Numbered from the stretch's first letter, positions 51,537 through 60,952 are shown. The stretch is 64,000 bases of DNA from Porphyrobacter sp. ULC335 (GCF_025917005.1 NZ_CP078091.1:3162001-3226000), one strand, 5' to 3'. The notes: generated from the letters alone by a model not told the origin. Numbers and translations are program-made.

Positions 51537-52073
51537 CTAGAGATTGCGGCCCACGACCTCGAAGCCATCGCCGCCCGCGCCCACGGAATCGCGCACTACG
51601 GCAATCCCGGCGTCCTTCTGCGCCTTCAGTTCCGCCTTCAGCTTGGCCGGATCGCGCGCGAAGACGAAGCCGAAGCTTACCCCGCCTTCCTTGCCGATGG
51701 TCGCATGGTGGAGCTTGTGCGCCTGCACCAGCCGCTTGGCGTAGCCCTTGCGCGGCACCCACTTCCAGTAGCGCTGATGCACCAGCCCGTCATGCACCAG
51801 CGTGTAAATTACCCCGTAAAGCGTGATGCCGACCGCAAACCACCACAGCCAGTCCCAATAGAGCGAGCCGTAGATATACATCGCGGCGTTGATCGTGCCG
51901 AAGACGACCGCGAACAGATCGTTCTTCTCCAGCACATTGTCGTGTGGTTCGTGATGGTCGCGGTGCCAGCCCCAGCCCCAGCCGTGCATGATGTATTTGT
52001 GCGCGTACCACGCGAACAGCTCCATCCCGATCAGCGAGGACATGACGGTGAGGAACACTTCGAGCCAGCTCAT
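51537..52073 (-). CDS. crtZ: beta-carotene 3-hydroxylase CrtZ
   Basis: 178 residues of the fatty-acid-hydroxylase-like CrtZ family. Four His clusters form the di-iron site: HKYIMH near residue 25, HRDHH near 37, HDGLVHQR near 95, and HKLHH near 118, within several membrane helices (FLTVMSSLIGMELFAWYAH). It hydroxylates the C3 position of beta-ionone rings. Its start overlaps the crtW stop (ATGA), so the two should make astaxanthin-type ketocarotenoids together. The C-terminal 50 residues are polar. Confidence 0.95.
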   Translation of the reverse strand: MSWLEVFLTVMSSLIGMELFAWYAHKYIMHGWGWGWHRDHHEPHDNVLEKNDLFAVVFGTINAAMYIYGSLYWDWLWWFAVGITLYGVIYTLVHDGLVHQRYWKWVPRKGYAKRLVQAHKLHHATIGKEGGVSFGFVFARDPAKLKAELKAQKDAGIAVVRDSVGAGGDGFEVVGRNL

Positions 52074-52867
52074 GCGGGCACCTTTTCAGTCAGTTCTACG
52101 CTGCCCACCCCGGCCCGGCGCGCGCCCGGCAGCGCCCACCACGGCACATCGGGGCGGCGGTGATGTTCGAGATGATAGCCGAAATGGAAGCACGAGGCGA
52201 GGCTTGCCAGTGTGCCGAAATCCTCGCTGCGGGTGTTGTGGCGGTCAGCGAAGTTATCCCCCGTCTCGCCCGGCATATGGCGATGCGGGCGGAAGGTGCC
52301 GAAGTAGAACAGCTGGAGCGACGATCCCAGCGCCGGCAGCCCGTAGAGCAGCACGATCTGCACCATCGGGATATCCAGCACCAGCCAGTAGATGCCAACC
52401 ACGGTGTGCACGAACAACAGCGAGCGCCATCCGAAATAGCGGCGGAAGAAGGTCCCGTACCAGCGCAGGAAATCGTCCGGATTGTGCTCGTCGAAATCGG
52501 GATCACCCTCACGGCCCGCCAGCTTGTGATGGTCAAAATGTGCATCGCGCAGCTGCTTCCACGCGAACCCGGCATAAAGCGCCAGCAGCACCGCGCCGAT
52601 CGCGCCGTTGATACGCGGCTGGCCGGGCACCAGCGTGCCGTGCATTGCATCGTGGCAAACGATGAACACGCCGACCGAAAGCCAGCACTGCACCGCTGCC
52701 ATGGCGAGCGCGAAGGGCCAGTTGCTCCACGTCAGTTTGAACACGAACATACCGTAAGCGTGGATACCCAGCCAGCTCCCCGCAATCGCCACCGCCAGCA
52801 CGAGGCCGATGGCGCGCTGCAAGCTCCGCTGGGGCAGCGTGAAGCCGGGGGCAAATTGCGGGTTCAT
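52070..52867 (-). CDS. crtW: beta-carotene ketolase CrtW
   Basis: About 265 residues. The di-iron His motifs are IVCHDAMHG, HFDHHKLAGREGDPD, the segment DEHNPDDFLRWY, and FHFGYHLEHHRRPDVPWW, set among hydrophobic helices. CrtW adds the keto group at C4 of beta-ionone rings. ATG at 52867 is preferred; the frame upstream (to 52993) reads as non-coding. Its stop overlaps crtZ. No phytoene or lycopene genes are adjacent, so the precursor pathway is elsewhere on the chromosome. Confidence 0.95.
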   Translation of the reverse strand: MNPQFAPGFTLPQRSLQRAIGLVLAVAIAGSWLGIHAYGMFVFKLTWSNWPFALAMAAVQCWLSVGVFIVCHDAMHGTLVPGQPRINGAIGAVLLALYAGFAWKQLRDAHFDHHKLAGREGDPDFDEHNPDDFLRWYGTFFRRYFGWRSLLFVHTVVGIYWLVLDIPMVQIVLLYGLPALGSSLQLFYFGTFRPHRHMPGETGDNFADRHNTRSEDFGTLASLASCFHFGYHLEHHRRPDVPWWALPGARRAGVGSVELTEKVPA

Positions 52868-53131
52868 CGGCAGAAGGATACGCGCGGGCAAGCCATGCAG
52901 ATGCGTATAGACCGCACAGGCCCCAAGGCAATTGCGTTTGCGCCAAGATGCGTCGCGCAAGAAGAAACGCCTTTCCGTCGCCCCGCGCTTCACAACGGAG
53001 CGAGGCGTTCCTCCTTCTCGATCCGCGAGCCACGCTAGCCAAGCCCCGCGTCAAGCACGGGGCGAAGGGAACGGGATGTTCACAGCGGCGATTGGCCCGC
53101 GCAAAGCGTGGCTCGCAGCGGCTGACCTGCC

Positions 53132-53968
53132 CTATCGGATCAGGCGGATGCGCGGCTTCCCGCCAGACACCTCCACCGCCCAGACCCGGTCGTTACCGGT
53201 GGTCATGACGAAAACCGGAAGATCCGCGGCATAGACCGAAAAGACGTGAATCTCCGTCGGTGTCGGGTCCAGCAGGTGCGAAAGGCTCAGCGCCTCGGGT
53301 CGCTTGCCTGCCTCGTTGGCGGTGGGCATGGTCAGGCAGGAATTGGTGAACTTGCGGCTGTCCTTGATCTGGCCGCCCACGATCTCGAACCGGTGATGCC
53401 CGCCAAAGGGAAATTCACCGGTCTTTTCCTGCGGAGTGAGCAGATAGGCGTAGAGCCCGCCATCGGGCTTGCCGGTGGGAAAGACGACCGTGTTGAAAGG
53501 GCTGGCCGAGCATCGCGTCGGGTGCTGCGTGCGCAGCAGCTCGTTCGCCTGAACCAACGCGACTTCGCCAGACACCAGCGCCCGCTCGCCTGCGGTATAG
53601 GTGGTGCGGCGAATGACCTTGCGCCCGTCATAGACCCCGGCCCAGACCGCCTCGAAACCACCGGCCTTTGCGGGGCGGTAGAACACTGTTTCCCAACCAT
53701 CGGCGATGTCGTTGACGATCCAGCCCGCAACGCCGCGCTCGCGAGCGTCCGGCAGGTCTTCAAGCATCGCGTCTGTGCCGTGCCACGCGGCCTGATCATA
53801 GGAATAGACCAACCAGCCCAGATCGACCGCCTGCTGCACCCCGGCCTGCTCGGCTTCGCTCATCTCCGGTCTGGGAGCCGCAGACGTCGCGGGATCTTGC
53901 GCGGCGAGCGGTGCCGCGGCGAGCATCAGGCTGCCTGCGAACGTGGCGAAAGTGCTGAAAGTCTTCAC
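53132..53968 (-). CDS. exported hypothetical protein, 278 aa
   Basis: Signal peptide MKTFSTFATFAGSLMLAAAP with a likely cut near LAAQD. The mature region has VDLGWLVYSYDQAAWHGTD, GWIVNDIADGWETVFYRPA, FNTVVFPTGKPDGGLYAYLL and a Tyr/Phe-rich end. Cys is rare. No family is recognised and no catalytic set is obvious. It stands alone between the carotenoid genes and the duplicated fragment described below. Confidence 0.6.
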   Translation of the reverse strand: MKTFSTFATFAGSLMLAAAPLAAQDPATSAAPRPEMSEAEQAGVQQAVDLGWLVYSYDQAAWHGTDAMLEDLPDARERGVAGWIVNDIADGWETVFYRPAKAGGFEAVWAGVYDGRKVIRRTTYTAGERALVSGEVALVQANELLRTQHPTRCSASPFNTVVFPTGKPDGGLYAYLLTPQEKTGEFPFGGHHRFEIVGGQIKDSRKFTNSCLTMPTANEAGKRPEALSLSHLLDPTPTEIHVFSVYAADLPVFVMTTGNDRVWAVEVSGGKPRIRLIR

Positions 53969-54013
53969 GATTGCGTCCCTCCTGTCCCGGCTGCGAGACA
54001 GGGGCAGCCTATC

Positions 54014-54137
54014 GCCTCACTCCCCCTTGGGGAAGAAGAACGTGAGCAGGTGTTCGCCGATGCGCGCGGGGCGCGGGGTTTCTGCGTCGATGCAGCACCA
54101 CGAGGATTGCACCTCGGCCGGCACTTCCCCGCCGCGC
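54014..54137 (-). pseudogene. truncated duplicate of the thioesterase gene 3' end
   Basis: These 124 bases match 57099-57222 (about eight differences by eye), which contain the last 40 or so codons of the 57102-57518 thioesterase gene. On the minus strand the frame still ends FFFPKGE and keeps SSWCCIDAET. There is no start or upstream part of the gene, so it is a remnant made by duplication. Confidence 0.75.
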
Positions 54138-54265
54138 CCTTTCGATGGCGGCCGCGTCTTTCCCTTATCAATTTTCCCTGAATGCCGTTGCATCCAAACG
54201 CGCCCGACGAAGCATCCAACCTGTCGAAACCATGCTTGGCCCCCGGCCTATACGGAGATTCGACA

Positions 54266-55771
54266 ATGATACGCGCTTACCGAAAGGCCCTTTCCTGCTC
54301 TTCGCTCCTCGCCCCCCTGCTTGCCTGTGCTGCGGCGGTGTCAGGTGCGGCGGCTCGGGCCGAGCCGATCAGCACGACGATGCCCGATACCGAAGCGGGG
54401 CGGATCGGTGCGGCCGTTATCGCCCAGATCAATGCGGGCAGCCCGGAACAGATCCGTCAATGGGTGCCGACCATCCTGTCGTCGTCGGCCGACCCCAATG
54501 CGGGCGACCTGTTTCCCAAACAGCTCGCCCTGGCGGCGCGCGACAGCGGCGGAGTCGACTTTGTCGATGCGCGCACCCAGGGGCCGCCCGGAATGCTCGT
54601 CGTGACCGTCAAGGGGCGGCGGTCCGGGCAGCTGGTCGGCATCGTCTTGCTCCCCGACCCGGAACAGCCGGGAAAGCTGGTCATGGCCGATCTGTTTCCG
54701 GTGGATGATCCCGCGCTCTATGCAGATTGGCCCGAAGCAGCCTCATCGCAGGCAGAGATCGTCCGGCTTACCGGAGCCGCGCTCGATCATCTGGTGAAAA
54801 GCAATGATTTTTCAGGCTGCGTGACGGTGACCGATGGCGCAAATACGATCCTTGACGAATGCCGCGGCCTCGCCGAGCGCCGCTTCAACGTGCCGATCGA
54901 TCACGCGACGAAATTCCACATCGGCTCGATGAACAAGATGTTCACGGCGGTTGCGATTGCGCAGCTGGTCGAAGCCGGGAAATTGTCGTGGAACGACACG
55001 CTGGCGATGCGGGTTCCGGAGTATCCCGACCAAGCGGCAGCAAGCAAGATTTCCGTCTGGCAGCTGGTGCGCCACATGTCGGGTCTGGGCGATTTTCTGG
55101 TCCCCGAACTTTACGAAAACCGCGAGAAATTCGTCGACCCGGCGGACTATCTCGAATTGATCGCACGCCAGCCCATAGTGGGGGAGCCCGACACAGAGTG
55201 GAGCTACAGCAACGCCGGTTACATGCTGCTGGGCCGCATCATCGAGAATGCTTCGGGTCAGAGCTATACCGATTACATCCAGCATCATGTGTTCGCGCCG
55301 GCAGGCATGACTGACAGCGGGTACGACCGTGTCGATGATATCGTGCCCAAGCTGGCCGTCGGCTATTTCCGCGAAGGGCCCTTTTCGACCGAGTGGAAGG
55401 CAGACTGGCTCAAGGTTCCCTACAGTGCCAGCCCGGCGGGCGGTGGCTATTCCACCAATGCCGACTTGCTGCGATTCTCGGCAGCCTTGCGCGGGGGCAA
55501 GCTGGTCAAGCCGGCCACACTGGAAAAGATGTTCGAAAGCCCGGTGCCGTTCGGCCCGGGCGGTTACGCCGCCGGTTTCGGCGATCGCGTTTCGAACGGA
55601 CGCCACATTCGCGGCCACGCCGGCGGGATCGAGGGCACGGATGCCAATCTGGCGATTGTCTGGGAAACCGGCGCCACTGTTGCATTGACCAGCAACCAGG
55701 GGCCGGGTCAGTCTTGGCTGTTCGCCGAACGGATCGCCGATCTCCTCGCGTCGCTTGAGCCGAAGCCGTAA
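54266..55771 (+). CDS. serine hydrolase, class C beta-lactamase/PBP-like
   Basis: 501 residues with a signal peptide (SSLLAPLLACAAAVSGAAAR). An N-terminal domain of about 150 residues of unknown type is followed by the beta-lactamase fold: HIGSMNKMFTAVAIAQLVEA has the SxxK motif at Ser221-Lys224, EWSYSNAGYMLLG the YxN motif, and IRGHAGGIEGTD takes the place of the KTG box. Such proteins are often esterases or peptidases and rarely true lactamases. ATG at 54266 has a GGAG nine bases upstream. First gene of a four-gene plus-strand group. Confidence 0.8.
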   Translation: MIRAYRKALSCSSLLAPLLACAAAVSGAAARAEPISTTMPDTEAGRIGAAVIAQINAGSPEQIRQWVPTILSSSADPNAGDLFPKQLALAARDSGGVDFVDARTQGPPGMLVVTVKGRRSGQLVGIVLLPDPEQPGKLVMADLFPVDDPALYADWPEAASSQAEIVRLTGAALDHLVKSNDFSGCVTVTDGANTILDECRGLAERRFNVPIDHATKFHIGSMNKMFTAVAIAQLVEAGKLSWNDTLAMRVPEYPDQAAASKISVWQLVRHMSGLGDFLVPELYENREKFVDPADYLELIARQPIVGEPDTEWSYSNAGYMLLGRIIENASGQSYTDYIQHHVFAPAGMTDSGYDRVDDIVPKLAVGYFREGPFSTEWKADWLKVPYSASPAGGGYSTNADLLRFSAALRGGKLVKPATLEKMFESPVPFGPGGYAAGFGDRVSNGRHIRGHAGGIEGTDANLAIVWETGATVALTSNQGPGQSWLFAERIADLLASLEPKP

Positions 55772-55802
55772 ACCCCAGGCATTTCATTCCGGAGCACCAC
55801 CC

Positions 55803-56192
55803 ATGGACCCTTCAGCAGAAGCGTTTGCCGGCAGTTTCATTCCCTTGATCGTGATGCTGACCCCCGTAGCGATCATATTGATTTTCCTGCGTTACCGGAA
55901 GGCGGTGGTCATGGAGCGCTATCGCACCTTGCTCGCCCTGGTCGACAAGGGGGTAGACCTGCCGGCCGGGCTGCTTTCCGAAGCGCAAGCCCCCGATGCC
56001 GACCGCCGCCGCGCCTTTGTGCTGATTGGTGGCGGCCTCGGGGTGATGGCGATGTTTGTTGCACTCCCTTTCGAGATGCATGACGGCGCGCGGGTCTCCA
56101 GCCTGTGGGGGATTGGCCTGCTGCCGCTGATGACAGGGCTCGGCTACTTCGCAAGCTGGTGGTTCAACCGGCGCGACGACATGCGTGGCTGA
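55803..56192 (+). CDS. DUF6249-like membrane protein, 129 aa
   Basis: Begins MDPSAEAFAGSF, with a first membrane helix (IPLIVMLTPVAIILIFLRY), a cytosolic loop containing MERYRTLLALVDKGVDLP, then two C-terminal hydrophobic segments. The short loop resembles the DUF6249 family, which in many bacteria sits beside ECF sigma factor genes, as here. GGAG lies about eight bases upstream of the ATG. The next gene starts inside its last codons. Confidence 0.7.
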   Translation: MDPSAEAFAGSFIPLIVMLTPVAIILIFLRYRKAVVMERYRTLLALVDKGVDLPAGLLSEAQAPDADRRRAFVLIGGGLGVMAMFVALPFEMHDGARVSSLWGIGLLPLMTGLGYFASWWFNRRDDMRG

Positions 56193-56760
56193 CCAGGAGA
56201 CAGAAGCGCGGATCGATCATGCGCTGGTGGCGCGCGCGCTGCTGGCGGATGACCGGCGGGCGTTCGAACAGCTTGTCCGGCGCCATCAGGGGATGGTCCG
56301 CGCGCAGCTGCGCCGTCTTCTGCACGGCGATATCGCGCGTGCGGATGACCTCGCGCAGGAGACGTTCCTGCTCGCATGGCGCAAGCTGAACCAGTTTCGG
56401 GGCGAGGCCCGTTTCAGCACCTGGCTGTACCGGATCGCCTATTCCTGCTTTCTGCAATCCGTGCGCAAGCGGCAGCACCTGTCGGATACGCCCGTCGACG
56501 ATCCAACCGGGCCGCAATTATCGGTCAGCAGAGAAGTCACGTTGCGGCTCGACATGGCGCGCGCGCTACGTGGCCTTTCCGAGGCTGAACAGGCCGTGCT
56601 GCTTCACGTCGTGCAGCTCGGATTGAGCCATGAGGAAGCTGCCTACGTCCTGTCGATGCCGCTCGGCACCGTGAAGTCCCACGCAAAGCGGGGCAAGGAC
56701 AAGCTGCGGGCGCGGCTGGCCGATTGGCAGGATGCATCCCTGGAGGAGACCGGGTCATGA
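56185..56760 (+). CDS. ECF-type RNA polymerase sigma factor
   Basis: 191 residues. Region 2 is FEQLVRRHQGMVRAQLRRLL, then DLAQETFLLAWRKLNQFRGE and FSTWLYRIAYSCFLQ; region 4 is LSEAEQAVLLHVVQLGLSHE, EAAYVLSMPLGTVKSHAKRG. The start is GTG at 56185, overlapping the DUF6249-like stop. It probably directs transcription of its own operon and an envelope-stress set. The membrane protein gene that follows (ATGA overlap) is the likely anti-sigma factor. Confidence 0.9.
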   Translation: MADQETEARIDHALVARALLADDRRAFEQLVRRHQGMVRAQLRRLLHGDIARADDLAQETFLLAWRKLNQFRGEARFSTWLYRIAYSCFLQSVRKRQHLSDTPVDDPTGPQLSVSREVTLRLDMARALRGLSEAEQAVLLHVVQLGLSHEEAAYVLSMPLGTVKSHAKRGKDKLRARLADWQDASLEETGS

Positions 56761-57086
56761 ATGACAAAATCGACGATGCGATCGAACGGCTGCTGCGCGA
56801 AGCCGCACCCGACCCGGTCGCGGACGAGGGCTTTTGCGCAGATCTGATCGAGAGGCTGCCGCCGCACCGCCCGCGCGCCAAATGGCCGCTCGCGGTCGGC
56901 ATCGTCGCGGGTATGCTGGCGTGCTGGTTCAGCGTGGGATCGGCACAGGTCTCACTGGCAGGTTGGCACGACTTGCTGTCAGGCGACCTGACCTCGTCGG
57001 CGCTGGTGCTGCTTATATCGGCGACCGGGCTGAGTCTGCTGACATTGGCGTGGGCTCTTGCTGAAGCGCACGAACAAGCGCTCTGA
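56757..57086 (+). CDS. putative anti-sigma factor, membrane protein, 109 aa
   Basis: Starts MNDKIDDAIERLLREAAPDP, a cytosolic stretch of about 45 residues, followed by two hydrophobic segments (KWPLAVGIVAGMLACWFSV; SALVLLISATGLSLLTLAWA). An ATGA overlap links it to the ECF sigma gene. There is no ZAS zinc motif (HxxxCxxC), so it would belong to the non-zinc type of anti-sigma factor. The call rests mainly on position. Confidence 0.6.
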   Translation: MNDKIDDAIERLLREAAPDPVADEGFCADLIERLPPHRPRAKWPLAVGIVAGMLACWFSVGSAQVSLAGWHDLLSGDLTSSALVLLISATGLSLLTLAWALAEAHEQAL

Positions 57087-57101
57087 CAAGGCGCCCTTGC
57101 C

Positions 57102-57518
57102 TCACTCCCCCTTGGGGAAGAAGAACGTGCGCAGGTGTTCGCCGATGCGGGCGGGGCGCAGGGTTTCGGCGTCGATGCAGCACCACGAGGATTGCACTTC
57201 GGCCAGCACTTCTTCGCCGCGCTTGATCAGCGTGGAGTAGAACGCGCGCGCGCCATTGAAGCGTTCGAGCACGGTCTGCGCGATCACGTCATCCTCAAGG
57301 AAGGCGGGCTTGCGATAGGTGATCTCGTGCTTGAGCGCGACCCACGCCTTGCTTGCCACATCCTCGGCCGGAGCGATCCCGCGCCAATGCGCCAGCACCG
57401 CGTCCTGCACCCAGTTCAGATAGCGCGCGTTGTTGACGTGGCCCATGAAATCGATGTCAGCGGCCTGGACCGTGATCGGGTGGAAAAACGCGGCGGCAGG
57501 GGATTCGTTTGCTGACAT
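57102..57518 (-). CDS. acyl-CoA thioesterase (4-hydroxybenzoyl-CoA type)
   Basis: 138 residues. VQAADIDFMGHVNNARYLNW is the hotdog-family motif with the active Asp and the HVNNxxY pattern, VALKHEITYRKPAFLEDDVI the second strand, and FFFPKGE the end. It hydrolyses acyl-CoA; the exact substrate is unknown. It is convergent with the ECF/anti-sigma genes and divergent from leuC. Its 3' end is the source of the duplicated fragment at 54014-54137. Confidence 0.88.
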   Translation of the reverse strand: MSANESPAAAFFHPITVQAADIDFMGHVNNARYLNWVQDAVLAHWRGIAPAEDVASKAWVALKHEITYRKPAFLEDDVIAQTVLERFNGARAFYSTLIKRGEEVLAEVQSSWCCIDAETLRPARIGEHLRTFFFPKGE

Positions 57519-57660
57519 AGGTGTTAGCTAGCGCAAGATTATGACAAATTCCACCAGCGAGTGCCGGTAAATTGCCGCAATCTTGCCACGGCTCGGCAAA
57601 GATGATTAGGGGACGTGACAAAGGGGCATCGCCCCCACCCCCAATAATGGACCTCCGATC

Positions 57661-59091
57661 ATGGCCAGCCGCCCTCGCACGCTCTACGAGAAAATCTGGG
57701 ACGCGCACGTTGTCGAAACGCGCGATGACGGGACATCGCTGATCTATATCGACCGCCATCTGGTGCATGAAGTCACCAGTCCGCAGGCGTTCGAGGCGCT
57801 GAAAATCGCCGGGCGACCGGTGCGGCGGCCCGAACTGACGCTGGCGGTGCCGGATCACAACCTGCCCACGACAGCGCGGCTGGACGCCAAGGGCGCTCCG
57901 GTACCCATTGCCGATGCCGAAAGCGCCGCCCAGCTCGCCGCGCTTGAAGTCAATGCGCCTGCTTACGGCATCCGCTATATCCCCGCGACCGCCAAGGAGC
58001 AGGGGATCGTCCATGTGGTCGGGCCGGAACAGGGTTTCTCGCTGCCCGGCACCACCATCGTCTGCGGGGATTCGCACACCGCCTGCCACGGTGGGCTTGG
58101 CGCGCTCGCTTTCGGGATCGGCACCAGTGAAGTGGAGCATGTGCTGGCGACGCAGACGCTGCTGCTCCAGCAATCGAAGCCGATGGAAGTACGGGTGGAA
58201 GGCGATCTCGGCCCCGGCATCAGCGCCAAGGATCTGATCCTCCACATCATCGGCACCATCGGCGCGGCGGGCGGATCGGGCTACGTCATCGAATATCGCG
58301 GCCGCGTGTTCGAGGCGATGACGGTCGAGGAACGCCTCACCGTCTGCAACATGAGCATCGAGGCTGGCGCGCGCGCCGGTCTGATCGCGCCTGACGACAC
58401 CACCTTCGCCTATCTCAAGGGCCGCCCGATGGCTCCCAAGGGCGCGGAGTGGGACGCGGCGGTTGCCTATTGGCGCTCGCTCCACAGCGATGCGGGCGCG
58501 GTGTTCGCCAAGTCGGTCACCATCAACGCCGCCGATGTCGAACCCAGCGTCACCTGGGGCACCAGCCCCGAGGATGTCGTCCCCGTCGGCGGCCGCGTGC
58601 CGCACCCCGAAGACTTCGCCGACGAGAGCAAGCGCGTCGCCGCGCAGAAGAGCCTCGATTACATGGGCCTCACCCCCGGCACCCCGATGACCGAAGTGCC
58701 GATCGAGAACGTGTTCATCGGCAGCTGCACCAACAGCCGCATCGAAGACCTGCGCGCCGCTGCTGCGATCCTGAAGGGCCGCCACAAGGCAGGCAACGTC
58801 CGCTGGGCCATCGTTGTCCCCGGATCGGGATTGGTGAAAGCACAGGCGGAGGAAGAAGGCCTCGACAAGGTGTTCATCGACGCCGGCTTCGAATGGCGCG
58901 AGCCGGGCTGTTCGGCGTGCCTCGGCATGAACCCCGACAAGGTGCCGCCGGGCGAACGCTGCGCCTCGACCAGCAACCGCAATTTCGTTGGCCGCCAAGG
59001 CCCCGGCGCGCGCACGCATCTCGTCTCGCCCGCGATGGCCGCCGCCGCCGCTGTGACGGGGCGGCTCGCCGACGTGCGCGAGTTGGTGTGA
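57661..59091 (+). CDS. leuC: 3-isopropylmalate dehydratase large subunit
   Basis: 476 residues. The aconitase-superfamily 4Fe-4S ligands are visible in [14 protein letters not shown] and [11 protein letters not shown], with [20 protein letters not shown] an early substrate motif. With LeuD it isomerises 2- to 3-isopropylmalate in leucine synthesis. ATG at 57661 follows a purine-poor leader; the 140-base gap to the thioesterase start holds no visible leader peptide. LeuD is encoded two genes down, after a small membrane gene. Confidence 0.97.
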   Translation: MASRPRTLYEKIWDAHVVETRDDGTSLIYIDRHLVHEVTSPQAFEALKIAGRPVRRPELTLAVPDHNLPTTARLDAKGAPVPIADAESAAQLAALEVNAPAYGIRYIPATAKEQGIVHVVGPEQGFSLPGTTIVCGDSHTACHGGLGALAFGIGTSEVEHVLATQTLLLQQSKPMEVRVEGDLGPGISAKDLILHIIGTIGAAGGSGYVIEYRGRVFEAMTVEERLTVCNMSIEAGARAGLIAPDDTTFAYLKGRPMAPKGAEWDAAVAYWRSLHSDAGAVFAKSVTINAADVEPSVTWGTSPEDVVPVGGRVPHPEDFADESKRVAAQKSLDYMGLTPGTPMTEVPIENVFIGSCTNSRIEDLRAAAAILKGRHKAGNVRWAIVVPGSGLVKAQAEEEGLDKVFIDAGFEWREPGCSACLGMNPDKVPPGERCASTSNRNFVGRQGPGARTHLVSPAMAAAAAVTGRLADVRELV

Positions 59092-59136
59092 CGCCAACCC
59101 CTTGAAACCCCCGCGCGTGAGGCGCATGGAACAGCC

Positions 59137-59313
59137 ATGACCGACAAGCCCAAGAACAACACCGCCCGCAACGCCGCGATTGCCGCTGCCGGGGCCATCG
59201 GATCGGCGGCCATTGCTGCCGCGCTGCTCTATACAAGCAAGCGCAAGAAGAAGCCGAACGAGCCGACCCAGCCCGGCCCGATCCCCTCGGGCGAACCGCC
59301 CCAGACTGACTGA
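59137..59313 (+). CDS. small single-pass membrane protein between leuC and leuD, 58 aa
   Basis: Begins MTDKPKNNTARNAAIAAAG, with an Ala-rich membrane helix (AIGSAAIAAALLYTS), a strongly basic stretch (KRKKKPNE) and a Pro/Gln-rich tail (PTQPGPIPSGEPPQTD). It starts 45 bases after the leuC stop and ends 12 bases before leuD, so it is probably part of the leu operon. No family is recognised. Confidence 0.65.
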   Translation: MTDKPKNNTARNAAIAAAGAIGSAAIAAALLYTSKRKKKPNEPTQPGPIPSGEPPQTD

Positions 59314-59325
59314 GGTAACACTCCC

Positions 59326-59928
59326 ATGCAGCCCCTCACCAGCGTCGAAGGCCGCGCCATCCCGCTCGGCCTCAAGAATGTCGACACCGACATCATCATC
59401 CCGGCCAAGTGGCTCAAGACGATCAGCCGCGAAGGCCTTGGCGCGGGCGCGTTCGAGGCTTTGCGGGCGGAGCCGGGCAACGTCATCGACGATCCCGCCT
59501 ATGCTGGTGCCACCCTGCTGATCGCAGGCGACAATTTCGGCTGCGGTTCCAGCCGCGAGCACGCCGCTTGGGCGCTGGGCGACATGGGCATCCGCGTGGT
59601 GATTGCGCCGTCTTTCTCGGATATTTTCTCAGGGAACGCGGTCAAGAACGGCATCCTGCCCGTGGTGCTGCCGCAGGAGGCCGTCGACCGGCTGCTGGAT
59701 GTCGCGCGCGATGGCCAACCGATCACCGTCGATCTCGAACACCAGACCGTCACCACGCCGTTTCAGGACCGTTTCACCTTCACCATCGACCCGTTCCGCC
59801 GCGAATGCCTGCTCGGCGGGCTCGACGAGGTGGGGCTGACGATGGCGCGCGGCGAGGCCATTGGCGGCTACGAAGCCAGCCGCACCGCCGCCCAGCCGTG
59901 GCTGATGCGCGGCACCGAAGCGGCATAG
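59326..59928 (+). CDS. leuD: 3-isopropylmalate dehydratase small subunit
   Basis: 200 residues. [20 protein letters not shown] is the N-terminal motif; [20 protein letters not shown] is the substrate-loop region, and [20 protein letters not shown] the swivel-domain signature. It pairs with LeuC. It begins with ATG after a TGAGGTAACACTCCC stretch containing a weak ribosome-binding site. Followed by the quinone oxidoreductase gene after 25 bases. Confidence 0.97.
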   Translation: MQPLTSVEGRAIPLGLKNVDTDIIIPAKWLKTISREGLGAGAFEALRAEPGNVIDDPAYAGATLLIAGDNFGCGSSREHAAWALGDMGIRVVIAPSFSDIFSGNAVKNGILPVVLPQEAVDRLLDVARDGQPITVDLEHQTVTTPFQDRFTFTIDPFRRECLLGGLDEVGLTMARGEAIGGYEASRTAAQPWLMRGTEAA

Positions 59929-59953
59929 ATTTAGCATACCGGGAGAGAACACA

Positions 59954-60952
59954 ATGAAAGCCATTCGCACCCACCAGACCGGGGGGCCGGAAACCCTGAC
60001 GCTCGACGAGGTCGAAGCGCCCACCCCCGGCAAGGGCGAAGTGCTGGTCGCGGTCAAGGCCTGTGCGATCAACTATCCCGATGGCTTGATCATCCGCGAC
60101 ATGTACCAGTTCAAGCCCCAGCGCCCCTTCTCGCCCGGCGGCGAGATTTCCGGCGTGATCGAGGCGGTCGGCCAAGGCGTCGAAGGCTTCAATGTGGGTG
60201 ACAAGGTGCTTGCCGGGATCGGCAATGGCGGCCTCGCCGAAAAGGTTGTGGTGCCCGCGGGCCGCATGTTCGTGGTGCCGGAAGGCGTGCCGTTCGAGAA
60301 GGCGGCGAGCCTGCTGATGACTTACGGCACGACCATCCACGGCCTCAAGGACCGCGGGCATATCAAGGCAGGTGACACCGTGCTGATCCTCGGCGCGGCG
60401 GGGGGCGTGGGCCTTTCCGCCATCGAGCTTTCCAAGGCGTTCGGCGCACGCGTGGTCGCCGCCGTCTCGTCCGAGGCCAAGGGCGAGGTTGCCCGCAAGG
60501 CCGGGGCAGACGAAGTGGTGATCTACCCGCGCGAGGCGATGGACAAGGACGCGTCCAAGGCGCTCGCCGAAGCCTTCAAGGCGGCTTGCGGCCCGAACGG
60601 CGCGAACATCGTCTACGACATCGTCGGCGGGCAATATTCCGAACCCGCCCTGCGCGCCATCGCGTGGGAGGGCCGCTTCCTGGTGGTCGGCTTCCCCGCC
60701 GGGATCGCCAAGATGCCGCTCAATCTCACCCTGCTGAAGAGCTGCGACATCTGCGGCGTGTTCTGGGGCGCTTTCACCGCGCGCGAGCCCGAGGCGTTCC
60801 GCGCGCAGGTGCAGGAGCTGTTCGATCTCATGCAGGCCGGGAAGATCGACCCGTTGGTCAGTGAAACCTTCCCCCTCGCCCGCGCCGGCGATGCGATCGC
60901 CAAGCTTGAAGCCCGCGAGGCGGTGGGCAAGCTGGTGGTGACGATGGAATAG
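59954..60952 (+). CDS. NADPH:quinone oxidoreductase-like (zinc-less MDR) enzyme
   Basis: 332 residues of the medium-chain dehydrogenase family without the zinc-ligand Cys set. ACAINYPDGLIIRDMYQFKP is the substrate loop, FSPGGEISGVIEAVGQGVEG the catalytic-domain motif, and VLILGAAGGVGLSAIELSKA the NADPH-binding Rossmann loop. It probably reduces quinones or enals with NADPH. GGGAGAGAACACA precedes the ATG. No functional tie to the leu genes is evident. Confidence 0.88.
   Translation: MKAIRTHQTGGPETLTLDEVEAPTPGKGEVLVAVKACAINYPDGLIIRDMYQFKPQRPFSPGGEISGVIEAVGQGVEGFNVGDKVLAGIGNGGLAEKVVVPAGRMFVVPEGVPFEKAASLLMTYGTTIHGLKDRGHIKAGDTVLILGAAGGVGLSAIELSKAFGARVVAAVSSEAKGEVARKAGADEVVIYPREAMDKDASKALAEAFKAACGPNGANIVYDIVGGQYSEPALRAIAWEGRFLVVGFPAGIAKMPLNLTLLKSCDICGVFWGAFTAREPEAFRAQVQELFDLMQAGKIDPLVSETFPLARAGDAIAKLEAREAVGKLVVTME

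Noticed and set aside
57457..59562. Long minus-strand open frame opposite leuC and leuD
   Set aside because: Shadow of leuC/leuD, whose iron-sulfur and substrate motifs are clear.
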